The notes under the pieces were generated by a model, which was not told the DNA's origin, searched no databases, and saw only the letters and a list, made by a program, of their open reading frames with translations. A stretch of DNA of 64,000 bases. Source: SOIV01 sp964435925 (GTDB lineage: Bacteria > Acidobacteriota > Aminicenantia > Aminicenantales > Aminicenantaceae). Made by a program: the position numbers and the translations under genes. The stretch is from NCBI GenBank assembly GCA_964435925.1, contig CAYTBG010000001.1:14677-78676 (forward strand), written 5' to 3'. Positions 1 through 8,621 of this stretch are shown here, piece after piece. Each line of letters opens with the position of its first letter. Within the stretch, counting starts at the first letter, position 1.

Positions 1-1
1 A

Positions 2-85
2 AGGGGACAGGCTACTTTTCTGTATGAGCTGTCCCTGAGCATAATTAGTCCCCCTTCTTCCAGAAAAAGTAGCCTGTCCCCTTTC
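2..85. repeat. Inverted repeat with GGGGACAGG arms
   Basis: Two near-perfect inverted arms of about 20 bp (around 2–21 and 64–85) read AAAGGGGACAGGCTACTTTT and its complement, separated by about 42 bp. Related GGGGAC/GTCCCC segments recur in other intergenic gaps of the window (about 5512–5642, 10200–10213, 20103–20115). This is a REP/MITE-like intergenic element. It lies downstream of the minus-strand gene that ends at 154, so it could also act as a transcription-end hairpin. Confidence 0.7.
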
Positions 86-153
86 TTATCAATTTGCTCC
101 CTTTTTAAATTACAAACACGCAAATTCAGGATGTAATCAGACTAATAAAAAAG

Positions 154-1071
154 TTATTTTTTTAAAGACTCGATCAACATCCCAAAATACTTATCCCCTA
201 CTTCTAGAGATTCGTCCTTTATTTTCATTACCCCGCAGAGGTAATTCTCAACTCTGGCCAGGTAAATGTTGTGGTAGTAACGGTCTTTGATGCAAAACCC
301 TGCGGAGATTTCCTCGACGCTCTGCTTGCCTTTTTTTCCCAGATATTTCTTTAGCATATTCCGGGCATCGTCTGCATTTTCTCCCTCTATTAAAAAACAA
401 TCAAACTCAAGGTCCTCAAGTTTATAATTAGCCAGATAACCACTGTGGAGAAAACTGTAGCCCATAAAATTGCGCAAGATAAACTTTTCACTGTTTCGAA
501 CGAGCCCTTGCTGAGGGAAAAAGGCTAGGGCAGGCGGGAGAGTTCCTTTATCTTTGACTCTCTTCACAACTTCCTGAGAAAAGAGCTTCAGGAAGTCAGC
601 AGAATCTTCCCCGCTGTCAAAACAGAGAAGCTTTACATAATATTTCCCGACGATAAAATTCAGAGTTTCTTCTTCTAGATATCCTTGGTTACCTAAGGAG
701 ATAAATTGGCTATCAGGAAATCGCTCCGCACTGTAAATCCCGAATGAATTTATTTCGTTTCCCATATCATAAATTTCTATAATAAGAGAGGCGTTACTAT
801 CTCCTTTTTCATACTGCCCTATGGTCAATTCTTTAAAATCATAGGAAAGGTAGATCTCAGCAGCACCATTGATATACTCGAAAAGTATTTCCGGAAAATA
901 ATCCTGGGGAGCTTCAGGAATCTTCCAAGCAACAACGTCAGGTAAGAGGAAATGGAGCGAAGAAACATTCCCCTCTTCTAATAGAGCTCCTTTCGCATTT
1001 AAAAAAGAAAAAAACAGAACAAAAGGAAGGAAGAGTTTTAATAATTCTTTGGGCTTCGAAATTCTCATCAT
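154..1071 (-). CDS. DUF6599-like exported protein
   Basis: This protein of about 305 residues has a basic N-terminus followed by a hydrophobic stretch (about residues 10–26, LFLPFVLFFSFLNA) typical of a signal peptide or lipoprotein-like leader. The body carries the pattern EYINGAAEIYLSYDFKEL (about residues 65–85) that I associate with the DUF6599 family of Acidobacteriota and Aminicenantes. No function is known for that family. The start at 1071 is preferred over an in-frame ATG at 1086 because GGAG lies 5 bases before it. The gene is alone on its strand and diverges from the DUF362 operon. Family assignment is from pattern memory, not a search. Confidence 0.65.
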   Translation of the reverse strand: MMRISKPKELLKLFLPFVLFFSFLNAKGALLEEGNVSSLHFLLPDVVAWKIPEAPQDYFPEILFEYINGAAEIYLSYDFKELTIGQYEKGDSNASLIIEIYDMGNEINSFGIYSAERFPDSQFISLGNQGYLEEETLNFIVGKYYVKLLCFDSGEDSADFLKLFSQEVVKRVKDKGTLPPALAFFPQQGLVRNSEKFILRNFMGYSFLHSGYLANYKLEDLEFDCFLIEGENADDARNMLKKYLGKKGKQSVEEISAGFCIKDRYYHNIYLARVENYLCGVMKIKDESLEVGDKYFGMLIESLKK

Positions 1072-1123
1072 TATTACTCCATACATTAAACGAGGCTTTT
1101 TTCACTATAAGCTCAAATCCCTT

Positions 1124-1139
1124 TTTTGACAAGTCAAAA
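1124..1139. promoter_or_regulatory. Palindrome in divergent intergenic region
   Basis: TTTTGAC-AA-GTCAAAA, perfect 7-bp arms around a 2-bp centre, lies in the gap between the minus-strand DUF6599-like gene and the plus-strand DUF362 gene. It contains a TTGACA hexamer. It is a candidate operator or promoter element; no regulator is implied by the sequence itself. Confidence 0.35.
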
Positions 1140-1303
1140 TTAACTCCAGTAAGCATCTCCATTTATGTGATAACTGGTTGCAATGTTCAGGACAAAGGTT
1201 TTGGGAATAAGATATTTCCCAAAACCTTCTCCAATCACAGATTTGGAGATGCTTCCTCAACCCCATTGACATCAAATTGAAAGAGGAGTACTTTTTAATT
1301 GCC

Positions 1304-2197
1304 ATGGCATCAAAAGTCGTTCTAATCAGAGGAAAGGGAGTCCTGAAAGAAGGGGGAAATATAGATCGAAAAAAGCTACTTAACATGTATAATCGGGGAA
1401 TTAAAATCTTGATGGATAAGCAAAATCCAAAAGATGGCCTTCGTCTAATCTTCCAAAGCTCCGACAGAGTCGGGATAAAAATAAACACCATCGGCGGAAG
1501 AAAGCTTTCTTCCCGCCCTGAAGTTTCCTTCTTATTAGCCAAATTGCTTCAAGAAAGCGGAATCCAGCCTAAAAACATAATCATCTGGGACCGAACTAAC
1601 AGGGAACTGAGGGAAGCAGGATACAGTCTGAACCTCAACGGCAGCGGCATCAAGGTTTTTGGAACAGATACCCAAGGAATCGGCTATGATTCTCAACTCA
1701 CTTCTCATCTCAATATCGGCAGTCTTTTCTCTTCGATTCAATCGAATAAGATCACAGCCTCCATAAGCCTTGCCATTTTAAAGGACCACGGCATGGCAGG
1801 AGTCACGGCGGGAATGAAAAACTATTTCGGAGCCATCCATAATCCCAATAAATACCATGATTTTAACTGCAATCCCTTTGTAGCTGAGCTTTTTGAGACA
1901 AAACATATAAAAAGAAAGCACAAACTCACCATCCTGGACAGCCTGATTGTTCAATATCATCGTGGACCTTCCTACCATGCCCCATGGGCAGAAAAATACG
2001 AGGCTCTTATTTTCAGCCTGGATCCTTTGGCAGCAGACTATGTCGGCTGGCAAGTCATTGAAAAGCTCAGAGCCAAGAAGGGACTTCCCTCTTTAAAAGA
2101 AGAAAAAAGAGCCCCTGTTTATCTTAAAACTGCTGAAAAAATGGGATTGGGAAAAGCAAGTCCGGAAGAGATACAAATTATAGAAGAGGAAGTATGA
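1304..2197 (+). CDS. DUF362 domain protein
   Basis: A protein of about 297 residues. It matches the DUF362 family (often annotated as iron–sulfur or uncharacterised) by the order of its conserved blocks: an N-terminal segment with DRVGIKINTIGG, a central LKDHGMAGVTAGMKNYFG block, and a C-terminal segment with DPLAADYVG. It shows none of the Cys-rich ferredoxin motifs found in some longer members. ATG at 1304 is chosen. An upstream TTG at 1277 is in frame, but the only good ribosome site (GAGGAG at about 1283) lies after it. The stop overlaps the start of the radical SAM gene (ATGA), so the two are probably translationally coupled. The biochemical role is unknown. Confidence 0.75.
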   Translation: MASKVVLIRGKGVLKEGGNIDRKKLLNMYNRGIKILMDKQNPKDGLRLIFQSSDRVGIKINTIGGRKLSSRPEVSFLLAKLLQESGIQPKNIIIWDRTNRELREAGYSLNLNGSGIKVFGTDTQGIGYDSQLTSHLNIGSLFSSIQSNKITASISLAILKDHGMAGVTAGMKNYFGAIHNPNKYHDFNCNPFVAELFETKHIKRKHKLTILDSLIVQYHRGPSYHAPWAEKYEALIFSLDPLAADYVGWQVIEKLRAKKGLPSLKEEKRAPVYLKTAEKMGLGKASPEEIQIIEEEV

Positions 2198-3336
2198 AAA
2201 GAAGACAATTCTTCAAAACAGCAGGGGGAACCACCCTTCTAGCAAGTACGGGTTTGATGAATAGAACCTCTACATTTCCGGCACTCCTCATGGATCTCTA
2301 TGCTCTTGGTGGGGAAGCAAACCTTTCAAAGGTTGAAGCGCGCTACTATAAAAAACACCCTGACAGGGAAGTAGAATGTACTCTTTGCCCTCGCTTCTGT
2401 AAATTGGGGGATAAAGAAAGAGGCTACTGCGGAGTTAGAGAAAATATAGGAGGCACTTACTACACGTTAGTTTACGGCAAGGCCTGCTCTATCGCAGTTG
2501 ATCCCATAGAAAAAAAACCTCTCTTTCACTATCTACCCAAAAGCTCTGCTCTGTCTATCGCTACTGCGGGCTGCAATGTGAACTGCAAATTCTGCCAGAA
2601 CTGGGAGATATCCCAGGTCAGACCGGAACAGGTCCAAAACTATGACTTCCCTCCCCGGGCAGTCGTGGAAGCTGCCCAGAAGTACCACTGTGCTGTAATC
2701 GCCTATACGTACACAGAACCTGTTATCTTCTATGAATACATGTACGACACGTCTTTAGAAGCCCGGAAAAAAGGAGTCAGGAACGTTGTCATCACTGGAG
2801 GACATATAAACCCTGAACCTATGGAGGATCTGACAAAAGTTGTGGATGCAATAAAGATCGATCTTAAAGCTTTCTCCCAGGACTTTTACACAAATTATGT
2901 GAGAGGAGAGCTCCAGCCAGTCCTTGAAGCCATAAAGATCGTGCATAAAAGCTCTACCTGGTTGGAACTCGTTTATCTTGTCATCCCTACCCTAAACGAT
3001 AGTTCGGATGAAATCCGCAAGATGTGCCAGTGGATTATGAAAGAAATCGGTCCTGATGTACCTCTCCATTTTTCCCGCTTTGTTCCTATGTATCTTGTGA
3101 AAAACCTTCCTCCAACTCCTGTATCCACCCTGGAAAAAGTTCGAAAAATCGCTCTCGAAGAGGGGATTCATTACGTTTACATAGGAAATGTCCCCGGTCA
3201 TTCAGCAGAAAGCACGTATTGTCCCCAATGTAAAGAAATTGTTATTGAGCGGAAAGGCTATAGTATAAGTAAAATTGCGCTCAAAGGAGGCAGATGCAAA
3301 TATTGTGATAATCCCATTCCAGGGATCTGGATTTGA
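2194..3336 (+). CDS. AmmeMemoRadiSam-type radical SAM enzyme with Tat-like leader
   Basis: A 380-residue protein. Residues 127–134 carry the radical SAM cluster motif Cx3Cx2C (CNVNCKFC) and are followed by QNWEISQ, typical of the PflA-like 'AmmeMemoRadiSam system' family. An additional N-terminal Cys group (CTLCPRFC, about residues 62–69, plus a Cys near 79) and a C-terminal group (CPQC, CKYC) probably bind further metal. The N-terminus MKRRQFFKTAGG plus a hydrophobic stretch resembles a twin-arginine leader, odd for an enzyme that needs cytoplasmic reductants; it may be vestigial. The MEMO and AMMECR1 partners that name the system are not in this window. The gene sits in an overlapping operon between DUF362 and an aminopropyltransferase-like membrane protein. 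Substrate unknown. Confidence 0.85.
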   Translation: MKRRQFFKTAGGTTLLASTGLMNRTSTFPALLMDLYALGGEANLSKVEARYYKKHPDREVECTLCPRFCKLGDKERGYCGVRENIGGTYYTLVYGKACSIAVDPIEKKPLFHYLPKSSALSIATAGCNVNCKFCQNWEISQVRPEQVQNYDFPPRAVVEAAQKYHCAVIAYTYTEPVIFYEYMYDTSLEARKKGVRNVVITGGHINPEPMEDLTKVVDAIKIDLKAFSQDFYTNYVRGELQPVLEAIKIVHKSSTWLELVYLVIPTLNDSSDEIRKMCQWIMKEIGPDVPLHFSRFVPMYLVKNLPPTPVSTLEKVRKIALEEGIHYVYIGNVPGHSAESTYCPQCKEIVIERKGYSISKIALKGGRCKYCDNPIPGIWI

Positions 3337-5468
3337 TTACTTTTCTCCCGCCTTTTCTTCTGGGTTTCCTTGCTCTCTCCTTCCAAATTTTTTTGTTGAG
3401 AGAATTCTCTGTTCATTTCTACGGAAACGAGATCACTTTTGGTTTCATTCTTGCTTCCTGGCTTTTGTGGGGTGGGCTGGGAAGTATTTCTGCCTCGAAA
3501 CTGAAATTTCATCCCCACAGGTTTCCCCAAGCTTATTATGCTGTTATACTTTTTCTCCCTCTCTGTCTCGTAGTCCTCAGGTTTTCCCGGTTCGTCCTGA
3601 GAGTGCTTCCCGGGGAGATCACGGGAATAATCCCGATGTTGTTCTATTCTCTTGTACTTACTTTTTTTATAAGTTTCCCTCTGGGAATTCTTTTTGTCTT
3701 CAATGCTCATTTCCAGAAGGGGGATCTTTATCGCGTTTATTTGTTGGAGTCTCTGGGTTCTTCTGTAGCAGGATTAATTGTCTATCTTTTTCTAATTCCG
3801 GCTTTCTCCAACTGGCAGGGAGCTGCGATTGTTGGAGCATCTGTTTCTCTCTTGATTTTCTTTTCCTTTGGCAAAAAAAAACAAGTTATTCTCCCTCTTT
3901 CCATTCTCATTTTCCTGGCGGCTTTCATCATCTTTGACATCCCCAGCCAGAAAATTTACTGGAAGCCCTTTTCTCTTATAAAAAGCAAAGATACACCCTA
4001 CGGCAAACTCCAGATTCTGAAAACCGAGGAGCAGATTTCCCTGTATAACAACAACCTTCATGATTATTCCTACCCTAATCTAGCTGCTTCTGAGGAATCT
4101 GTCCATTTTGCTCTTCTCCAGAATCCCAGGGCGAAAAATGTTCTGATGGTGGGCGGAGGAGCTGGTGGAGGCTTGAGCCAGATTCTTAAATATTCTCAGG
4201 TCGAGGTGGACTATGTCGAGCTCGACCCTGAAATTATTCGACTCTCCCTCCAATTTCTACCCGAAAAAGAGAAGAGTGTCTTAAGGCATAAAAGGATCCA
4301 TATATTCTATCAGGATGGAAGAGCCTTCCTCACCGAAACTCAGAAAAAATACGATATGATAATCCTCAACCTGCCTGAACCGGCTACAGCCCAAATCAAT
4401 CGTTTTTATACCAAAGAATTCTTCTATGAAGCGAGAGAAAAGTTGACTGAGAAAGGTGTGTTTTCTTTTCGAGTCCACTCGGCAGAAAATTATATAAGCC
4501 TTGAGCTTCAAAGCTTCCTCTCCTCCCTGTATTTCACCCTCAAGGAAGCATTCTCTTTCGTAGAAGTTGTACCTGGAGATACAAACATATTCCTGGCTTC
4601 GTCTCAGCCTCTATCCATAGAATTCGAGGAACTCAGCCAGAAAATAGAGGACCTAAACCTCCAGAATTCCTATGTAAGCCCCGAGCTCCTGTTTTCTCGT
4701 CTCAGCCCACTCAGGATAGAATTTATAAAAGAGAAAGTATCTTCGGGTAAGCAAACAATAAACCAGGACTTCTCCCCAATAAGCTATTTCTATAACTCTG
4801 TGCTCTGGAGTACTCAGTTTAAAGGATTGGAGAGGAAAATATTTTCTTTTTTCTCCGAGGTTCATTTCTTCTGGCTCTTGGATTTTCCTCTAATTCTTTT
4901 TATCTCTCTGCTGATTATCCTCTGGTTGAGACGGAAAAAATCAACTTTTCCCCTCGTTCCTCTGGCTGTTATGGGTTTCACCACCCTAGTCGTTGAGATC
5001 ATCGTTATCATCTCCTTCCAAACTATGTATGGATACGTTTATCGCCGGATTGCGCTGCTTCTCACCTGCTTTATGATGGGCCTTTTTTTTGGCTCTTTCA
5101 GGGGCAAGAAGAGAAAAAGAATTTATTTCGCTCAGTTACTTTTCATCCAATTTGGCATTCTTCTCCTTGTCCTCCTTCTCCATCTTTCTTTGAAGATACA
5201 TCCCCCCGAGCTTTTTTTCTTTATTTATCTTCTTCTCCTTGGCTTTTTGGGAGGAGATATGTTTGTCGTTTCCAACAATCTCTTTTTAAGAGAGAAAAAG
5301 AACTACGGCCTGGGCTATGGCTTAGACTTGCTGGGTTCTTTCTTTGGAGCACTTGTCGCCTCTTCTTTCCTTATCCCTTTAATCGGGCTTCCTCTTCTTC
5401 TTAAATATCTCTTCCTCCTTAATTCATTCTGCATTCTCTTTCTCTTCGGAGGACTGAAAAGAAATTAA
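3333..5468 (+). CDS. Membrane-fused spermidine synthase-like protein
   Basis: A 711-residue protein. About six hydrophobic segments occupy residues 1–205. A soluble Rossmann domain of the spermidine synthase/methyltransferase type follows, with the glycine-rich motif VGGGAGGG at about 273–280, an acidic VELDPEI strand about 20 residues later, and DMIILNLPEP in the catalytic-loop position. The C-terminal 200 residues hold several more membrane segments. This is the 'fused MFS/spermidine synthase' architecture. The usual catalytic Asp of aminopropyltransferases is replaced by a NLPEP context, so the true group transferred is uncertain. Translation seems to start at TTG 3333, overlapping the radical SAM stop by 4 bases; the ribosome site is weak. 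Confidence 0.8.
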   Translation: MITFLPPFLLGFLALSFQIFLLREFSVHFYGNEITFGFILASWLLWGGLGSISASKLKFHPHRFPQAYYAVILFLPLCLVVLRFSRFVLRVLPGEITGIIPMLFYSLVLTFFISFPLGILFVFNAHFQKGDLYRVYLLESLGSSVAGLIVYLFLIPAFSNWQGAAIVGASVSLLIFFSFGKKKQVILPLSILIFLAAFIIFDIPSQKIYWKPFSLIKSKDTPYGKLQILKTEEQISLYNNNLHDYSYPNLAASEESVHFALLQNPRAKNVLMVGGGAGGGLSQILKYSQVEVDYVELDPEIIRLSLQFLPEKEKSVLRHKRIHIFYQDGRAFLTETQKKYDMIILNLPEPATAQINRFYTKEFFYEAREKLTEKGVFSFRVHSAENYISLELQSFLSSLYFTLKEAFSFVEVVPGDTNIFLASSQPLSIEFEELSQKIEDLNLQNSYVSPELLFSRLSPLRIEFIKEKVSSGKQTINQDFSPISYFYNSVLWSTQFKGLERKIFSFFSEVHFFWLLDFPLILFISLLIILWLRRKKSTFPLVPLAVMGFTTLVVEIIVIISFQTMYGYVYRRIALLLTCFMMGLFFGSFRGKKRKRIYFAQLLFIQFGILLLVLLLHLSLKIHPPELFFFIYLLLLGFLGGDMFVVSNNLFLREKKNYGLGYGLDLLGSFFGALVASSFLIPLIGLPLLLKYLFLLNSFCILFLFGGLKRN

Positions 5469-5857
5469 ATTTAGGCCAAATATTTATGCTGTTAATAGAA
5501 AAAATAAAAATGGGGACTGTCTCCGTTTTCGAAAAGAGAAAAGTGGCAGGATTTGTAATAAAAAAAGAACGCTTCACAAAATGGACCTCTCCCCTTTTTT
5601 GCTCTTTTTATTGTCCCCTTATAAAAAAAAAGGCCTGTCCCCTTTTTTGAAAAGATTCTGAGTTTTTATAAAATTTTTGCCTCTATAACTAAAAATTGCC
5701 TAAAAAGATGGGAAAAGTGGCAGGATTTGTGCCGAAATAACATAATTTTCTTGACAGAATTCACGAATTATGTTGTACTAAGAATTAATTCATTTCTATA
5801 CTTATCCTATATTACCTATAGGAAATTGCGTTCTATAATATAAATGAGTAAACTCTG
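5469..5857. other. Intergenic region with repeats and hdrC promoter area
   Basis: No gene is seen in these 389 bases. They hold GGGGAC at 5512 and GTCCCC at 5612 and 5637, relatives of the window-start inverted repeat. A perfect 19-bp direct repeat GAAAAGTGGCAGGATTTGT occurs at 5538–5556 and 5712–5730. The likely control region of the hdr operon follows. The block is AT-rich with long A and T runs. Confidence 0.6.
5739..5774 (+). promoter_or_regulatory. Inverted repeat over a TTGACA box upstream of hdrC
   Basis: AACATAATT (5739–5747) and AATTATGTT (5766–5774) form a perfect 9-bp inverted repeat with an 18-bp spacer that contains TTGACA (5751–5756). A second small palindrome, CCTATA-N5-TATAGG, lies at about 5805–5821, and TATAAT at 5834–5839. 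Together they suggest a regulated promoter for the hdr–kor block. The regulator is unknown, and the exact −10 is not clear. Confidence 0.4.
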
Positions 5858-6265
5858 ATGAGAATCAACATCTCCAGAAAAAAAATCAAAGATCCCTTTG
5901 TGACCAAGGTGGAAGAACTAAGCGGCCAGAATCTTCTTGCCTGTTATCAATGCGGCAAGTGCTCTGCGGGCTGTCCTGCTATCTCTGAAATGGACATCCT
6001 TCCCAATCAAATAATCCGTTATGCCCAGCTTGGCATGAAGGATGAGCTTTTGAAGTCAAAGTCCATCTGGATTTGCGCTTCCTGCTTTACCTGCAACGCT
6101 CGCTGTCCTAAAGGAATAAACATTGCAGAAGTTATCGAAGCCTTAAGGCAAATATTGCTGCGCAAAAGAGAAGATCACCTCAAGGTTGAAAAGCTTTCAG
6201 ATGCAGAAAAGGCAGGTGTCCCTCCCATTGCCATCATAAGCAGCATGAGGAAATTTACCTCATAA
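5858..6265 (+). CDS. hdrC: HdrC-like heterodisulfide reductase iron–sulfur subunit
   Basis: A 135-residue protein with two [4Fe-4S] motifs: C29-x2-C32-x2-C35-x3-C39 and C73-x2-C76-x2-C79-x3-C83. Spacing and length fit HdrC of the soluble HdrABC complex, which passes electrons between HdrA and HdrB. There is no membrane segment, so this is not the HdrDE-type fusion. It is the first gene of the block and is followed after 53 bases by hdrB. No strong ribosome site precedes ATG 5858; the mRNA leader may be short. Family assignment is firm. The physiological disulfide or other acceptor is not shown. Confidence 0.88.
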   Translation: MRINISRKKIKDPFVTKVEELSGQNLLACYQCGKCSAGCPAISEMDILPNQIIRYAQLGMKDELLKSKSIWICASCFTCNARCPKGINIAEVIEALRQILLRKREDHLKVEKLSDAEKAGVPPIAIISSMRKFTS

Positions 6266-6318
6266 ATTTTGAATTATGATATATAATTTTTTTTATCAAA
6301 ATAGCATAAGGAATCATA

Positions 6319-7197
6319 ATGAAAATAAGTTATTATCCTGGTTGCACTCTGAAAAACAATGCGAAAAATTTTGAAGACTCAGCCTTATGTTCCTTAAAAC
6401 ACCTCGAAGTAGAAGTTGAGGAACTTGAACGATGGAACTGCTGTGGAACTGTCTTCTCTTTGGCAACTGATGACTTGATTCATCACGTAGCTCCTATCCG
6501 AAACCTCATCCGAGTCAAGGAAGCCAACACAAACAAAGTAATGACTCTCTGCGCCATGTGTTTCAACACCTTGAAAAGAGCAAATGAAAGAGTAAGATCC
6601 GACCCGGAGAGCCTTGATAAGATAAATAAATTTATGTATCGCGAGGAAGTCAAATACCAAGGAGACGTTAACGTCCTCCACCTCTTGGAGCTGCTGAGAG
6701 ATGAGATAAAATTCGAAAACATCGCCAAAAAAGTCGTCAAGCCTTTGAAAAACCTGAAAATAGCTAATTACTATGGCTGTCTTTTAGTCCGTCCCAAAGA
6801 AATTGGTCTTGACGATGTTGAAAATCCGACTGTTTTAGAAAATCTCATGACTGCTCTGGGGGCAGACGCCATAGATTTTCCTTATAAGACTGAATGCTGT
6901 GCTTCTTACCAAACTGTCGATAAACCTGAAAACGTAGCTGATAGAACATACCAAATCCTCACCTCGGCTCAATCACAGGGCGCTGAGCTTGTATCTTTGA
7001 GCTGTCCGCTCTGTGCTTTTAATCTTGACCACCGTCAGAAAGTAACTGTCCAGAAATATCCTGAGTTCAAAAATATGCCAATCCTTTATTTTACCCAGCT
7101 CATGGCTCTTGCCTTAGGTTGTCCTGAGAAAGATTTAAGGTTAGATCTCCATTATATTGACCCGAAGCCCATTTTGAAAGAAAAAGGATTACTCTGA
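6319..7197 (+). CDS. hdrB: HdrB-like heterodisulfide reductase subunit with two CCG domains
   Basis: A 292-residue protein with two cysteine-rich CCG motifs: C9, C41-C42, C78-x2-C81 and C154, C193-C194, C229-x2-C232. In methanogen HdrB each such motif binds a noncubane [4Fe-4S] cluster where disulfide cleavage occurs. Both sets are complete here, so two noncubane clusters are expected. Start ATG 6319 follows a weak AAGGA. The methanogen substrate CoM-S-S-CoB is unlikely in a bacterium; in sulfate reducers the partner is DsrC, but no dsrC is visible here. The substrate of this copy is therefore open. It is directly followed by the korD gene. Confidence 0.9.
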   Translation: MKISYYPGCTLKNNAKNFEDSALCSLKHLEVEVEELERWNCCGTVFSLATDDLIHHVAPIRNLIRVKEANTNKVMTLCAMCFNTLKRANERVRSDPESLDKINKFMYREEVKYQGDVNVLHLLELLRDEIKFENIAKKVVKPLKNLKIANYYGCLLVRPKEIGLDDVENPTVLENLMTALGADAIDFPYKTECCASYQTVDKPENVADRTYQILTSAQSQGAELVSLSCPLCAFNLDHRQKVTVQKYPEFKNMPILYFTQLMALALGCPEKDLRLDLHYIDPKPILKEKGLL

Positions 7198-7204
7198 GGA
7201 GCAA

Positions 7205-7480
7205 ATGGTTTATTTCGGCGATTTAAAAGAAAAAAAGGGCAAAATCCACATCGACAAGGACAGATGCAAGGGATGTGGATTCTGTGTGGAGTACTGCCCA
7301 AAAGATGTGCTCGAGATGTCTGAAGAATTCAATTTAAAGGGCTATCATCCTCCCTATATCAAGAATGAGGATGAATGCTGTTATTGTCAGCTGTGCGAGA
7401 CAATTTGTCCTGAGTTTGCCATATTTGTCACTCTTAAAAAAGAGGAGGAAGAAGGTGAAAAAGGTGAAAGCAGACCCTAA
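7205..7480 (+). CDS. korD: 2-oxoacid:ferredoxin oxidoreductase delta (ferredoxin) subunit
   Basis: A 91-residue ferredoxin-like protein. The first cluster motif starts at C21 (C21-x2-C24-x2-C27-x3-C31-P), and the second, with CYCQLCETICP, sits around residues 58–67. It is the electron-accepting small subunit that serves the TPP-bearing korB subunit. GAGGAGC lies just before ATG 7205. The 3' end overlaps korA by 26 bases, a strong sign of coupled translation. Its place between hdrB and korA suggests that electrons from 2-oxoacid oxidation feed the Hdr complex or a shared ferredoxin pool. Confidence 0.85.
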   Translation: MVYFGDLKEKKGKIHIDKDRCKGCGFCVEYCPKDVLEMSEEFNLKGYHPPYIKNEDECCYCQLCETICPEFAIFVTLKKEEEEGEKGESRP

Positions 7481-8621
7481 AGGAGTTTTAACCGGAGCTC
7501 ATTATATAGACGGGGATTTTTCTCTTGCTGAGGGAGCTCTGGCGGCTGGATGCCGTTTTTTTGCAGGTTACCCTATTACACCATCAACTGAAACAGCGGA
7601 AAGATTTTCTGAAAGAATTCCCACTGTGGGAGGAGTTTTTATCCAGATGGAAGACGAGCTCGCATCCATGGCAGCTCTGATAGGAGCCTCCTGGGGAGGG
7701 AAGAAAGCCATGACCGTTACTTCTGGACCCGGTTTTTCGTTGATGATGGAGAATATAGGATTAGCCTGTATGATGGAAACTCCCCTTGTGATTGCCAATG
7801 TCCAAAGAGGAGGCCCTTCAACAGGACTTCCCACCTTAACTGGTCAGCAGGACATGATGCAGGTAAGGTGGGGATCCCACGGGGATTATGAGATAATTGC
7901 CCTCGTCCCTGATTCTCCTCAGGAGTGTTTCGACCTCACTATAGAAGCTTTCAATCTATCTGAACTATACAGGGTTCCCACCTTTGTCATGACCGACGAA
8001 TGCGTGGGCCATATGACTGAGAAAGTTGTCATCCCGCCACCTGAAGAAATTGAACTGGTCGAAAGAAAATGGTACACAGGTCCAAAGGATAAATATCTTC
8101 CTTACAAGCCTGACAAAGACATGATCCCTTTCATGGTCAAGGCAGGCGACGGCTATCGTTTCCACTCAACCGGATTAACCCGGGACGAACGCGGCTACCC
8201 TGCTATCAACGCCGAATGGCAGGATGTCTGTGTTCGCCATCTGGTGGATAAAATCAATATGAATGCCGACAAAATCATTAAACTTGAAGAAGATGAAACC
8301 GATACTGCAGAAATCATAGTCATCTCCTACGGAATCACCTCAAGAGTTACGACAAGAGCTGTCCAGCAGGCAAAAAAAGCAGGTATAAAAGTGGGATCGA
8401 TAAGGCTTATTACTGTCTGGCCTTTCCCTGAGAAGCGAATAAAAGAGCTGGCGAAGAAAATAAAGGCATTCGTCGTTCCTGAGATAAATTATGGTCAAGT
8501 TGTCCTAGAAGTGGAACGGTGCGCTGAAGGCCAAGCTCCGGCCATCCGTGTTCCTCACTGCGGTGGATGGGTCCACGATCCAGATGATATTTTTAAAGCT
8601 ATCAAGGAGGCTTCAAAATGA
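7455..8621 (+). CDS. korA: 2-oxoacid:ferredoxin oxidoreductase alpha subunit
   Basis: A 388-residue protein of the pyruvate/2-ketoglutarate:ferredoxin oxidoreductase alpha family: an N-terminal pyrimidine-binding domain with GYPITPSTE and EDELASMAALIGASWGG, then a transketolase C-terminal-like domain (about residues 270–380). GTG 7455 is chosen as start because AGGAGG lies 6 bases before it. The longer in-frame reading from 7365 runs through korD and has no family similarity. The enzyme converts a 2-oxoacid plus CoA to acyl-CoA, CO2 and reduced ferredoxin. The four-subunit layout suggests a 2-oxoglutarate or branched-chain substrate, but sequence inspection cannot settle which. Confidence 0.88.
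   Translation: MKKVKADPKGVLTGAHYIDGDFSLAEGALAAGCRFFAGYPITPSTETAERFSERIPTVGGVFIQMEDELASMAALIGASWGGKKAMTVTSGPGFSLMMENIGLACMMETPLVIANVQRGGPSTGLPTLTGQQDMMQVRWGSHGDYEIIALVPDSPQECFDLTIEAFNLSELYRVPTFVMTDECVGHMTEKVVIPPPEEIELVERKWYTGPKDKYLPYKPDKDMIPFMVKAGDGYRFHSTGLTRDERGYPAINAEWQDVCVRHLVDKINMNADKIIKLEEDETDTAEIIVISYGITSRVTTRAVQQAKKAGIKVGSIRLITVWPFPEKRIKELAKKIKAFVVPEINYGQVVLEVERCAEGQAPAIRVPHCGGWVHDPDDIFKAIKEASK

Noticed and set aside
3275..3937. Plus-strand frame of 220 codons overlapping the spermidine synthase-like gene
   Set aside because: It is a shadow frame; the real frame has a clear domain structure and membrane helices.
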